In this document: positions 45,992-55,058 of the stretch, in pieces
How the letters are laid out: each line of letters starts with the position of its first letter
Numbering within the stretch: the first letter of the stretch is position 1
NCBI RefSeq assembly: GCF_010894405.1
Contig: NZ_JAAIYA010000006.1
Span: 310,001 to 374,000 of the forward strand
Source: Pyxidicoccus caerfyrddinensis
Lineage (GTDB): Bacteria > Myxococcota > Myxococcia > Myxococcales > Myxococcaceae
Length of the DNA: 64,000 nt
Reading direction: 5' to 3'
Program-made: the position numbers and the translations under genes
The notes under the pieces: generated by a model
Told to the model about the DNA's origin: nothing
Database searches by the model: none
Seen by the model: only the letters and a program-made list of their open reading frames with translations

Positions 45992-47197
45992 TCAGGCCTG
46001 GGCGCCCCGCGCCGCGAGGGACTTCGCCGCGGGCTGTTCCGGGAGCTCGATGATGAAGCGGGCGCCCACTCCCACCTGCCCTTCGGCCCGGATGGTCCCT
46101 CCGTGCCGCTGGATGACGTTCGACACCGTCGCGAGTCCCAGCCCGGTGCCGGCATAGCCCGAGGCCGAGGGGAGCCGGACGAAGGGCTCGAAGAGCTTCG
46201 ACGCGGCATGAGTGTCGAAGCCGATGCCATTGTCCTCGACGACGAGCGAAGTCGGCGTCGGGCCACGGGTCACCGCGATGCGAGCGCCAGGCCGGCCCAC
46301 GACGAACTTCCACGCGTTCTCGAGCAGGTTCGTCAGCGCGACGCGCATCAGCCCTTCGTCGACGGTGAAGGCCAGCCCCGGCTCCACGTGGGTCTCCACG
46401 AGAGACGAGGCATGCCGCGCCCGGAGGGAGCGGATGATGTCTTCGCTGACGGCCGACAGGTCTGTCGGGCGCGGAGCGAGCCCTCCTATCTTGGCGAAAT
46501 GGAGGCGGATGAGGCTCTCCGTGATGTCGTTCATGCGGTTGGCGGCGCCTCGGATGTCCTGGGCGGCATCGTTCTGCGCATCGGGGAGCGGCTCGCTGGC
46601 CAACCAGTTCGCGCTGCTCCGAACGACCTGGATGAGGTTTCGAAGGTCGTGAGCCACCGTCGCGGCAAAGGCCTGGAGCTGGGTATTGGCCGCTCGTAAC
46701 TCGACGGTGCGCTCCGCCACCTGGCGCTCCAGCGAGCGGCGCAGGGCGATGTTCTGGAGGCAGGAGGCGACCACGGTGGCGAGCGAGTCGAGCCGGGCGA
46801 GCTGGTCGGACGTGGGCTCGACGCGCAGCTGCCAGTAGGCGCCGATGGCCGCAGACACGTCGCCCTGACCCACCGGCACCATCGCCATGCTCTTCACGAA
46901 GGTCGGGGCGTAGGCCTCCACGGGCACGCGCGGGTCGGCGAACACGTCGGGGATGACGGTCCGCTTGCCATTCATCATGCACCAGCCGCTGACGCACGCC
47001 GTCAGTGGAAAGCGGCGCCCCTTGAACAGCGGACCAATCGCGTCCTCGTCGACATAGAAGCACTCGGCCCCATCACGAATGACGAAGGTGACGCCGTCGC
47101 AGCCCACCCACTTCCGGGCAGCGCGACGAATGACGGCGATGACGTCCGCGTCGGTCTCTGCGTTGCCCAGCTCACGTGCGATATGCGCAAACTCCAT
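45992..47197 (-). CDS. GAF-domain sensor histidine kinase
   Basis: A 401-residue soluble histidine kinase. Residues 1-150 form a GAF sensor domain (ARKWVGCDGVTFVIRDG; PLTACVSGWCMMNGKRTVIP). A coiled coil at about 152-175 leads to the phospho-acceptor H183 in ATVAHDLRN. The ATPase part has N-box LTNLLENAWKF, G1 DNGIGFD and G2 GTGLGLATV. No membrane helix, so it senses a cytoplasmic signal. No response regulator is adjacent (orphan kinase, common in myxobacteria). Confidence 0.93.
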   Translation of the reverse strand: MEFAHIARELGNAETDADVIAVIRRAARKWVGCDGVTFVIRDGAECFYVDEDAIGPLFKGRRFPLTACVSGWCMMNGKRTVIPDVFADPRVPVEAYAPTFVKSMAMVPVGQGDVSAAIGAYWQLRVEPTSDQLARLDSLATVVASCLQNIALRRSLERQVAERTVELRAANTQLQAFAATVAHDLRNLIQVVRSSANWLASEPLPDAQNDAAQDIRGAANRMNDITESLIRLHFAKIGGLAPRPTDLSAVSEDIIRSLRARHASSLVETHVEPGLAFTVDEGLMRVALTNLLENAWKFVVGRPGARIAVTRGPTPTSLVVEDNGIGFDTHAASKLFEPFVRLPSASGYAGTGLGLATVSNVIQRHGGTIRAEGQVGVGARFIIELPEQPAAKSLAARGAQA

Positions 47198-47395
47198 CCA
47201 CGCCCCCTCGTCCCAGGGATACTACTGGCATCAGGTCTCCCGGGTGTCATGCCGAGACCTGCCACGTGGAACCCACCCCAGACGCCCAGTGCCCCCTGCG
47301 CCGGCATAGGGGATTTTCACGGGGTCAGGCGCAACCCACATCCAGACGCTTGCGCGGCATTGGGTTCTGCGCGCGATGGACGAGCGGGTGTGCGC

Positions 47396-49495
47396 CTACT
47401 TCCGCAGCAGCGTGCCCTCGAAGAAGAACGCGAGGCACGCGGCGAGAATCAGCCACGTCCACAGCGGCACGGCCGGCTTGTCCGTGTCGCCGCTCGACGC
47501 CTTCACCGTGTCCTCACCGAAGTACGCGGTGAGGGTGTCCTGCGGCACGCGGCTCAAATCACTCTCCGACGGGTCCAGCGACGCGGCGAAGGACAGGGCC
47601 GGCATCAGCTTGCCGTCCGCGCCCAGCACCGAGTACGCGCCCGGCTCCGTCACCGGGCCCGCCACCAGCGAGCCGTCCGGCTGCTCCTTCACCGGCACTT
47701 CACTGCCATCCGGCGCGCGCACGGCGGACACCTTCTGCGTGCCCTCGGGCCGCAGCGTCGCGCCCTCGCCCACGCGCACCCGAATCTCCTCGCGCTCCTC
47801 CAGCGAGCCCGTGAGGTATGCGGCGAAGCGCTGCATCAGCGGCAGGAATGAGGTGCGGATGGCGAAGTCACTCCAGTCGCGGTCCACCGTGCTGGTGAAC
47901 AGCGCCACGCGGCCCTTGCCCTTGCGCATCACCGCCACCGCCGGAGCGCCGTCCTCGTACGTGGCCAGCACCTGACTGGCGCCCGGCGAGCGCGGGTTGT
48001 CCGCCTCCAGCAGCATGTACTTGAAGAAGCGCGCCCCGATGAGGCCCTCCTCCGCGCGCCCCGTGAAGGGCGAGAAGAGGACGTGCTCCACCGACACCTT
48101 CGCCAGCCGCGCCGTCTTCGTATCCGCTTCCGGGTCCTCGCGCTCGGCACTGGTACGGACGAGGCGCAGCGGGCGGGGCAGCACGCCGCTCAGCCGCTCG
48201 TTGTACTCCTCCGTGTTCACCCGGTCGCCCATGCTGATGAAGAGGCCACCGCCGTTCTCTACGAAGTCCGCCAGCCGCTTCGCATCGTCCGCGCCCGGCG
48301 CCGCCACGTTGAGCAGCAGCACCAGGTCGTACGTGGAGAAGTCCTCGCGCAGCCCCACCTCCGCGTCGCGCGTGGCCACCTCCACCGGCGAGCCCGGGGC
48401 GGTGAGCGCCGCGTCCACGAAGAAGGCCTCGTCCCGGTAGCGCGTCGCATGCGGCGCCCCGTTCACCACCAGCGCCTTCAGCGCTCGCGGCACCGGCAGC
48501 ACGAAGGCCCGCTTGTCATCCTCCGCCAGCGCGTCCGGCGCCAGGGACACCTGCCCCACCACCGTGCCGCCCTGCGGGAAGCGCACCGTCAGTGCCTTCT
48601 GCGTGGTGCCGCCCGCGGGCACGTCCACGAAGCCCTTGGCCAGCGTCTGCTCGCCCACGCGCACCGTGGCTTCCAGGTCCTTCACCGCCTCCGCGCCGAA
48701 GTTGCGCACCGTGAAGGTGAACTGGAACGAGCGCGGACCCGCCTGCAGCGCGGGCTCCACCTTGAGGTCGACAATGGCGTGGTTGTTCAGCACGTCCCGG
48801 CCGCTGGCCGCGTCGCGCAGCACCACCTCCGGCTTCACCGGCGCGCCCGTGGGGCCCTTCATCGTGGGCGGAGGCGCCTCCAGCCGGAACGCGCCCGCAG
48901 TCATGTCGGAGACCACCACCAGCCGCTTGCCCGGCATGGGGTTCTCCTCCAGCGCCCGCGCCGCCATGTCCATGCAGCGCGACAGGTCCGCCGCGCCGTA
49001 CGTGGGCTTCGCCTCGTCCACCAGCCCGCGCAGCCGGCCCCGGTCGAAGCCGGGCGGTGGAGGCGCGGCCGGCGACTGGGTGCACACCAGCACCGTGGCG
49101 GGCTCTTCCGGGAGCAAGTCCTTCAGTGCGTCACGGGCCTCGTCCCGGCCGCGCTCGAAGAGGGACGTGCCGTCCGACCAGCGCATGGACAGCGACGCGT
49201 CCAGGATGATGGCCGTGGCGGCGGGGCCCTTCACCACCTGGGCGGCCGCCGCGTCCGAGCGGAATTCAGGCCGGGCCAGCGCCAACGGAATGGCGAGGAG
49301 GATGAGGGTGCGCAGCGCGTACAGGAGCAGGCGCTTGAGCTTGAGGCGGCTGGCGGTGCGCTTCTGGCTGCGCAGCACGAAGGCCAGCGGACCGAAGGGG
49401 TGCGGCCGGGGACGGCGCCGGTCGAACAGGTGCACCAGCAGGGGGATGAGGGCGCCCAGCGCGCCCAGCAGCATCCACGGATTGCCGAACGTCAC
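47396..49495 (-). CDS. BatA-like membrane protein with von Willebrand A domain
   Basis: A 699-residue protein starting at GTG 49495. The N-terminal 80 residues are the aerotolerance/BatA motif (FGNPWMLLGALGALIPLLVH, then RLKLKRLLLYALRTLILLAI) with two membrane helices. Residues about 90-260 form a vWA domain with a MIDAS-like DASLSMRWSDG. A large periplasmic beta-rich and amidotransferase-like region follows, with a final membrane helix (LWTWLILAACLAFFF). The start codon overlaps the stop of the DUF58 gene (GTGA). Works with MoxR and DUF58 proteins in envelope chaperone-like functions by analogy. Confidence 0.88.
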   Translation of the reverse strand: MTFGNPWMLLGALGALIPLLVHLFDRRRPRPHPFGPLAFVLRSQKRTASRLKLKRLLLYALRTLILLAIPLALARPEFRSDAAAAQVVKGPAATAIILDASLSMRWSDGTSLFERGRDEARDALKDLLPEEPATVLVCTQSPAAPPPPGFDRGRLRGLVDEAKPTYGAADLSRCMDMAARALEENPMPGKRLVVVSDMTAGAFRLEAPPPTMKGPTGAPVKPEVVLRDAASGRDVLNNHAIVDLKVEPALQAGPRSFQFTFTVRNFGAEAVKDLEATVRVGEQTLAKGFVDVPAGGTTQKALTVRFPQGGTVVGQVSLAPDALAEDDKRAFVLPVPRALKALVVNGAPHATRYRDEAFFVDAALTAPGSPVEVATRDAEVGLREDFSTYDLVLLLNVAAPGADDAKRLADFVENGGGLFISMGDRVNTEEYNERLSGVLPRPLRLVRTSAEREDPEADTKTARLAKVSVEHVLFSPFTGRAEEGLIGARFFKYMLLEADNPRSPGASQVLATYEDGAPAVAVMRKGKGRVALFTSTVDRDWSDFAIRTSFLPLMQRFAAYLTGSLEEREEIRVRVGEGATLRPEGTQKVSAVRAPDGSEVPVKEQPDGSLVAGPVTEPGAYSVLGADGKLMPALSFAASLDPSESDLSRVPQDTLTAYFGEDTVKASSGDTDKPAVPLWTWLILAACLAFFFEGTLLRK

Positions 49496-50370
49496 GCGCG
49501 CCTCCCGCGCCGCGCGAGGTAGCGCAGCAGCACGTCGTCCAGCTTCTCGTCGGTGCGCACCAGCTCGTAGTCCACGTCCGCCTCGGCGCACGCGGCCTTC
49601 GTGCTCGCGAGGAAGGCGTTGAACTCCTCCAGGTAGCTCTCCTTGATTTCGCGCGGGTTCACCTCGATGCGGCCCTCGCCCTCCATGTCGAGGAACAGCG
49701 TGGGGTCATCGAAGGGGAACGTCAGCTCCGCCGGGTCCACCAGGTGGAACACCGAGACGTCGTTCTTCCGCTGCCGCAGCGCGAGGATGCGCTTGAGCGC
49801 GTCCTGGTTCTCGTCGAGCAGGTCGGACAGGACGATGACGGTGGAGCGGCGCGGCAGCACCTCCACCAGGTGGTCCGCGGCGCTGCCCAGGTCCGTGGCG
49901 CCGTTGGGCTGCGTGGACTCCAGCGTGTCGAGCAGCACGTTGAGGTGGCCGGCGGACGCGCGCGGCGGCACGTCCCGCCACTTGCCGCCCGTCATCAGCG
50001 CCAGGCCCGCCGCGTCCTGCTGGCGCACCAGCAGGTAGCAGAGCGCGCCGGCCAGCGTGTTGGCCACGTCCAGCTTGCTCAGCGCGCCGCTGCGGTAGCC
50101 CATGGAGGCGGAGGCATCCACCACCATGACGGCGCGCAGGTTCGTCTCGTGCTCGAAGCGCTTGACGTAGTACTTGTCGAACTTGCCGTACGCCTTCCAG
50201 TCGAGGTGGCGCAGCTCGTCGCCGGGGGCGTACTCCTTGTGCTCGGCGAACTCCACGCTCTGCCCCTGATGGGGGCTCTTGTGGAGGCCGGACAGCACGC
50301 CCTCCATCACCGCGCGGGCGCGCAGCTTTACACCGCGGAGGCGGGCCAGCGTCTGGGCGTCGAGCAGCAT
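49492..50370 (-). CDS. DUF58 domain protein of a MoxR operon
   Basis: A 292-residue cytoplasmic protein. DUF58 core: FAEHKEYAPGDELRHLDWKA then YVKRFEHETNLRA, followed by a vWA-like MVVDASASMGY (MIDAS DxSxS). It is the middle gene of a MoxR-DUF58-BatA operon, 13 bp after the MoxR stop and overlapping the downstream gene by four bases. Members bind MoxR ATPases as vWA partners. Confidence 0.9.
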   Translation of the reverse strand: MLLDAQTLARLRGVKLRARAVMEGVLSGLHKSPHQGQSVEFAEHKEYAPGDELRHLDWKAYGKFDKYYVKRFEHETNLRAVMVVDASASMGYRSGALSKLDVANTLAGALCYLLVRQQDAAGLALMTGGKWRDVPPRASAGHLNVLLDTLESTQPNGATDLGSAADHLVEVLPRRSTVIVLSDLLDENQDALKRILALRQRKNDVSVFHLVDPAELTFPFDDPTLFLDMEGEGRIEVNPREIKESYLEEFNAFLASTKAACAEADVDYELVRTDEKLDDVLLRYLARRGRRA

Positions 50371-50383
50371 GGCGTTCGCGCGC

Positions 50384-51412
50384 CTAGCCCTTCACCACCG
50401 CGAGGAGCTGGTCGATGAGCTTCACCGAGGTGATGCCCTCGCTCTCCGCGGTGAAGTTGGGCAGCACGCGGTGGCGCAGCACGGGACGCGCCAGCGCACG
50501 CACGTCCTCGACGGTGGCCACGAAGCGGCCGTTGAGGATGGCGCGCGCCTTGGCGGCGACCACCAGGTACTGGCTCGCGCGAGGCCCCGCGCCCCACGAC
50601 GCATTCTTCGCGATGAAGTCCGGCGCGCCCGGCTCCTTGGGACGCGTGTGGCGCACCAGGTCCACCGCGTAGCGCACCACGTGGTCCGGCACGGGCACCC
50701 GGCGCACCAATTCCTGCAACGCGAGGATGCGCTCAGGCGAGAGAATCTTCTCCAGCTTCGGCTGCGGGCCGCCGGTGGTGCTCTTGACGATCTGCACCTC
50801 CTCCTCGGCGGTGGGGTAGCCCACGTCCACCAGGAACATGAACCGGTCCAGCTGCGCCTCGGGCAGCGGGTACGTGCCCTCCTGCTCGATGGGGTTCTGC
50901 GTGGCGAACACGAGGAAGGGCAAATCGAGCGGGTAGGTGCGGCCGCCGGCGGTGACGCGGTACTCCTGCATGGCCTGGAGGAGCGCGGCCTGCGTCTTGG
51001 GCGGGGTGCGGTTCACCTCGTCCGCGAGGATGATGTTCGCGAACAGGGGGCCCTGGAGGAAGCGGAAGGTGCGCCGGCCGGTGGTGCGGTCCTCTTCGAG
51101 GATGTCCGTGCCGGTGATGTCCGACGGCATCAGGTCCGGGGTGAACTGGATGCGGTTGAAGGAGAGGTTGAGGACGTCCGCCAGGGTGGAGATGAGCAGC
51201 GTCTTGGCGAGGCCGGGCACGCCGACGAAGAGACAGTGGCCGCGGCTGAAGAGCGAGATGAGCAGGTGCTCCACCACTTCGCGCTGGCCGACGACGCGCT
51301 TCTCGATTTGAGCGACGATTTCGTTCCGGGCCTGGGAGAGCTCCTCGACGGCGCGGAGGTCGTCGCTCGAGGCGTCGGGCACGGGGCGTGGGGCAGGGGC
51401 GGCGCTTTCCAT
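50384..51412 (-). CDS. MoxR-family AAA+ ATPase
   Basis: A 342-residue AAA+ protein. Walker A GVPGLAKT (64-71), Walker [10 protein letters not shown], sensor 1 FATQNP and the MoxR-specific [16 protein letters not shown]. MoxR proteins are chaperone-like ATPases that act with vWA-domain proteins, matching the two downstream genes. First gene of the operon; the 278-bp upstream gap to the divergent 51691 gene probably holds its promoter. Confidence 0.94.
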   Translation of the reverse strand: MESAAPAPRPVPDASSDDLRAVEELSQARNEIVAQIEKRVVGQREVVEHLLISLFSRGHCLFVGVPGLAKTLLISTLADVLNLSFNRIQFTPDLMPSDITGTDILEEDRTTGRRTFRFLQGPLFANIILADEVNRTPPKTQAALLQAMQEYRVTAGGRTYPLDLPFLVFATQNPIEQEGTYPLPEAQLDRFMFLVDVGYPTAEEEVQIVKSTTGGPQPKLEKILSPERILALQELVRRVPVPDHVVRYAVDLVRHTRPKEPGAPDFIAKNASWGAGPRASQYLVVAAKARAILNGRFVATVEDVRALARPVLRHRVLPNFTAESEGITSVKLIDQLLAVVKG

Positions 51413-51690
51413 GGAAGGGTTCTCTTAATTCGCGGGCGGCGCAGGGACCAACGGTTTCCGTCACGAGAGCGGCCGAGGCGTGCGCTGGCAACCGTTGGGG
51501 CGCAGACCTATTCCGCTGCCGTACATTCCGGCACGTCCGGGTACAGACGGGCTTCGGGCTCCGGCCGCCTGCACGCCCCCCGGCCATGTATGGCCATCCC
51601 CAGGGGCGGGGGAATGCCGCTCCCAGAACACGCTGCTTACGTTCCCGAGGCCCTGCTGCCAGTGACGGAGAGCGGGTCCTTGGAGCGCGC

Positions 51691-53061
51691 ATGCGGTCAG
51701 AGCGAGTGGGCAACCGTTGGCTGGGGCTGTTTCCCATGGCCCTGCTGTGGCTGGGGGCGGGGTGCGGCGGGAGCGCGGAGGCGACCCCCTCGGACGACGG
51801 GCAGCCGGCCTCGGACGCGCTGGCGCCCTCGCTCCCGGAGGGGGCCGGTGAGTCCCCGCAGACGCCCCGGGAGCCGGCGACTCCGGAGCGGCCCGCGCCG
51901 TCCGCGGGGCTGGCGTGGAGCCAGCTCGTCGGCGGTCCCCAGGACGACAGCGGCACCGGGGTGGCGGTGGGGCGGGATGGGGATGTGCTGGTCGTGGTGT
52001 CGAGCACCCCGCGCTCGGACGAGGACCGTGAGTCGGTGGAGGGGGAGAAGCTGGCGCTGACGCTGGCGCGGTATGCGCCGGATGGGAGGGTGCGCTGGGC
52101 TCGTGAGTTCGTCCGCAACCGCCTGTCCGGGACGCGAGTGGCGGCGTCAGCTGGGAGCGACGGTGCGGTGTTCCTCACGGGCAATGCGTTCTTGTACACG
52201 GCGGACTTCGGGCTGGGCGAGGCGCAGGACGGCTTCCTGGTGAAGTTCTCCGCCGAGGGCACGGCGGTGTGGCAGCAGCGCGTGGGGCAGAAGGCGCACG
52301 CGGTGGCGGCGGACGCGGCGGGCGGGGTGCTGGCGGCGGGCGAGGAATGGACGGCGGAGGCGCATGACCCGGTGCTCACGCGCTACGGGGCGGATGGCTC
52401 CGTGCGGTGGACGCGGCGCTTCGCGGGAGCGGGGGAGGGCACGTTGCTCGATGCGGTGGCGGTGACTCCCGCTGGGCTGTCGGTGCTCGCGGGGCAGCTC
52501 GTGGGCGCGCTGGCGGTGGAGGGCCGGACGTTCGGGACGCCGAATGTGCGGAGCCTGGTGGTGTTCGTGTTCGATGTGGACGGGCGGCTGGTGTGGGGCC
52601 GCGAAGTGCCGGGCGCGAAGGGGCGGGTGACGTCGGTGGCGGTGGGGCCGGATGGCGCGGTGGCGGTGGCGGGTGACTTCGCGGGGCTGATGGTGTGGGG
52701 CGAGGCGTCGCTGGGCAGCTCGGGGGCGTATGTGTTCACCGTGGGGGCGGACGGGAGCGAGCGCTGGCTGAAGCAGCCGTCGTGTGGCCCGGTGGCGCAG
52801 GTGGGGCCGGCGGTCGCGGTGGACGGTGAGGGCACGGTGGCGGTGGCGTGCGGCGACGTGCTCACGCGGTACGGCGCGGATGGGGCATGGCGGGATGAGC
52901 GGCGGTTGCCCGTGGCGCAGTGCCAGCGCGGCGAGTGTTCGCTCGCGGCGGCGGGGATGGCGGTGGTGCCCGGGAAGGGGCTCGCCGTCACGGGGTGGCA
53001 GCGCGATGGTGCGGGCAAGGCGTGGAACCAGGATGCGTTCCTGCGGGTCGTGGTGCCGTAG
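51691..53061 (+). CDS. beta-propeller lipoprotein
   Basis: A 456-residue predicted lipoprotein; ATG 51691 with GGAG upstream. Signal peptide (LGLFPMALLWLGAGC) and an acidic/Pro linker (25-75). From about residue 76 there are repeating strands of the form GVAVGRDGDVLVVVSST, VRWAREF and SVAVGPDGAVAVAGDFAG, resembling SBBP/quinoprotein-like propeller blades of about 50-60 residues. Such proteins are abundant in myxobacteria and probably mediate surface binding. Function unknown. Confidence 0.75.
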   Translation: MRSERVGNRWLGLFPMALLWLGAGCGGSAEATPSDDGQPASDALAPSLPEGAGESPQTPREPATPERPAPSAGLAWSQLVGGPQDDSGTGVAVGRDGDVLVVVSSTPRSDEDRESVEGEKLALTLARYAPDGRVRWAREFVRNRLSGTRVAASAGSDGAVFLTGNAFLYTADFGLGEAQDGFLVKFSAEGTAVWQQRVGQKAHAVAADAAGGVLAAGEEWTAEAHDPVLTRYGADGSVRWTRRFAGAGEGTLLDAVAVTPAGLSVLAGQLVGALAVEGRTFGTPNVRSLVVFVFDVDGRLVWGREVPGAKGRVTSVAVGPDGAVAVAGDFAGLMVWGEASLGSSGAYVFTVGADGSERWLKQPSCGPVAQVGPAVAVDGEGTVAVACGDVLTRYGADGAWRDERRLPVAQCQRGECSLAAAGMAVVPGKGLAVTGWQRDGAGKAWNQDAFLRVVVP

Positions 53062-53090
53062 CCGTGCGCGGGCCGCTACAGTGCGCGCCC

Positions 53091-53882
53091 ATGTCCGCTC
53101 CTGCCGCTGACGTACTGCTGGAGGTAGAGGGTGCCATTGCCACCCTCACCCTGAATGACACCGCTCGCCGCAACGTGATGACTCCCGAGCTGGGGGCCGC
53201 GCTGCGGACCCATGTGGAGTCGCTGCGCGGGCGCACCGACGTGCGCGCCGTGGTCCTCACCGGCGCGGGGGGCGCGTTCTCCGCGGGCGGCGACTTGAAG
53301 ATGCTGGAGCGGCTGCGCAAGGCCTCCTTCGAGGAGGCTCGCGTCTTCATGCTCGACTTCTACGCGCGCTACCTGAGCGTGCTCGATTTGCCCATGCCCA
53401 CCGTGGCCGCGGTGGAGGGGCCGGCCATCGGCGCGGGCCTGTGCGTGGCGCTCGCGTGTGACGTGTGCATCGTGGGCGAGGACGCGAAGCTCGCGCTCAA
53501 CTTCGTGCAGCTCGGCTTGCACCCCGGCATGGGCGCGACGTACTTCGTGCCCCGGCGCGCCGGTGCCCAGGCCGCGGCGGAGCTGCTCCTCACCGGCCGC
53601 CGCTTCGACGGGAAGGAAGCGGCGCGCCTCGGGCTCGCGCTGGAGGCCGCGCCCCCGGGCACCGCGCTCTCGCGCGCCCGGGCCCTGGCCGTGCAGCTGG
53701 CGGGCAATGCGCCACTGGCCATGCGCGCCCTCAAGCAGCGGCTGGCTCCGGACCGGGCCGCGCTTCAGGTCGCGCTGGAGGAGGAGGCGCGCTTCCAGGC
53801 GGAGAGCTACGGCAGCGCGGACCTGGGTGAGGGGCTCGCGGCCGCGGCGGCGCGCAGGCCGCCTGTGTTCGAGGGGCGCTGA
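53091..53882 (+). CDS. crotonase-fold enoyl-CoA hydratase/isomerase family protein
   Basis: A 263-residue cytoplasmic protein with the crotonase fold. Oxyanion-hole segments FSAGGDLKML and GPAIGAGLCVALACD are present. By hand alignment with rat mitochondrial enoyl-CoA hydratase both catalytic glutamates are replaced: E144 by Cys (GAGLCVALACD) and E164 by Phe (LNFVQLG). It may thus be an isomerase, thioesterase or other crotonase rather than a hydratase. It starts 29 bp after the upstream gene. Confidence 0.85.
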   Translation: MSAPAADVLLEVEGAIATLTLNDTARRNVMTPELGAALRTHVESLRGRTDVRAVVLTGAGGAFSAGGDLKMLERLRKASFEEARVFMLDFYARYLSVLDLPMPTVAAVEGPAIGAGLCVALACDVCIVGEDAKLALNFVQLGLHPGMGATYFVPRRAGAQAAAELLLTGRRFDGKEAARLGLALEAAPPGTALSRARALAVQLAGNAPLAMRALKQRLAPDRAALQVALEEEARFQAESYGSADLGEGLAAAAARRPPVFEGR

Positions 53883-53937
53883 CTCCAGATGCGCGGGTGG
53901 CCCGTGCCTGCGAGCAGGCGCGGGGCCGCATTTCGAA

Positions 53938-54957
53938 TCAGTACACGTTGTACTTTTTGCGGAGCGCCTCGTGCTCGTCCGCGTTGCGCGAGGGGTGCAG
54001 CTTCCGCTCGGCGTCGTGCAGGTAGTACCAGAAGTCGCTCGGCTTCGGCGTCATGGCCGCCTGGAGCGACGCGACGGTGGGCGCGCCGATGGGGCTCGGC
54101 GGCAGGCCCTTGCGGTGCCGGGTGTTGTACGGGTCCTGCGTATCGCGCAGGCGCTTGAGGAAGGCGATGCGGTCGTTCCACTGCGCCAGCTCGTAGCGAG
54201 ACGTGGCGTCCACGCCGAGCGGGAAGCCCTTGTCCACGCGCTTCCAGAGGATGCCGGCCACCAGCGGGCGCTGCTCGGGGAGGGGCTCCTCGCGCTCCAG
54301 CATGGAGGCCATGATGACGACCTCGTGCAGCGTGCGGCCGCTCTTGGTGAGCCCGGCGCGGTTGGGGGCGAAGAAGCGCTCGGCGAACATGTCGAGCTGG
54401 CGCTGGATGAGCTGGTGCACGTCCAGCTTGCCCGGGAGGATTCCGTAGGTCTCCGGGTAGAGGTAGCCCTCCAGCGTGCCCGCGGAAGGCAGGGGGAACG
54501 GGGCGGTGAACTTCCCGGGGGTGCTGGCCTCGGCGATGTACGCCCCGGCGGTGATGAGGCCCGCCGCCGTGAGCGCCGCGTCGGTGTCGCGCAGGCGCCA
54601 GCCTTCCACGACGACGAAGGGGACGTCCTCGGGAATGGGGTTGTCCTCCAGCGCGGCGGCGAGCTCCGCCATCGTCATCGAGGGGCTGACCTCATGGCGC
54701 CCGGCCTTGGGCGAGAAGGCGCCGCGGCGGAACAGGAGCCAGCGCCAGATGCGCGCGTCGCGGATGAGTCCCTGGGAGGCGAGCAGCGTGCCCAGGCCGC
54801 GCCCGGACGTGCCCTTGGGGACGGTGAACTCCACGGGGGCCGCCCCGGGGGGCGCCATGGGGCTCCGCAACTGACCTTCGGCCCACAGGAAGGCACCGGT
54901 GCCGCCAATGGCCAGCAGTACGACGACCACGCACAAGAAGAGGACGAAACGCTTCAT
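53938..54957 (-). CDS. mltG: endolytic murein transglycosylase MltG
   Basis: A 339-residue inner-membrane protein with a single N-terminal helix (about 5-25) and a periplasmic YceG domain. LysM-like N-part VEFTVPKGTSGRGLGTLLA, then TLEGYLYPETY, catalytic E221 in ASMLEREE, and the signature YNTRHRKGLPPSPI near the C-terminus. MltG cleaves nascent peptidoglycan strands and sets glycan length. Length and order are standard. ATG 54957 is the natural start. Confidence 0.95.
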   Translation of the reverse strand: MKRFVLFLCVVVVLLAIGGTGAFLWAEGQLRSPMAPPGAAPVEFTVPKGTSGRGLGTLLASQGLIRDARIWRWLLFRRGAFSPKAGRHEVSPSMTMAELAAALEDNPIPEDVPFVVVEGWRLRDTDAALTAAGLITAGAYIAEASTPGKFTAPFPLPSAGTLEGYLYPETYGILPGKLDVHQLIQRQLDMFAERFFAPNRAGLTKSGRTLHEVVIMASMLEREEPLPEQRPLVAGILWKRVDKGFPLGVDATSRYELAQWNDRIAFLKRLRDTQDPYNTRHRKGLPPSPIGAPTVASLQAAMTPKPSDFWYYLHDAERKLHPSRNADEHEALRKKYNVY

Positions 54958-55058
54958 CGCGACGCAGGGTAGCACCGGACTTTGGCTTCGCACCGATTCG
55001 TGTCGCGGGTTGTCCGGTCCCGGGCGCTGGCCAGGCGGGAGGCCAGGCGGTGTGCGGC

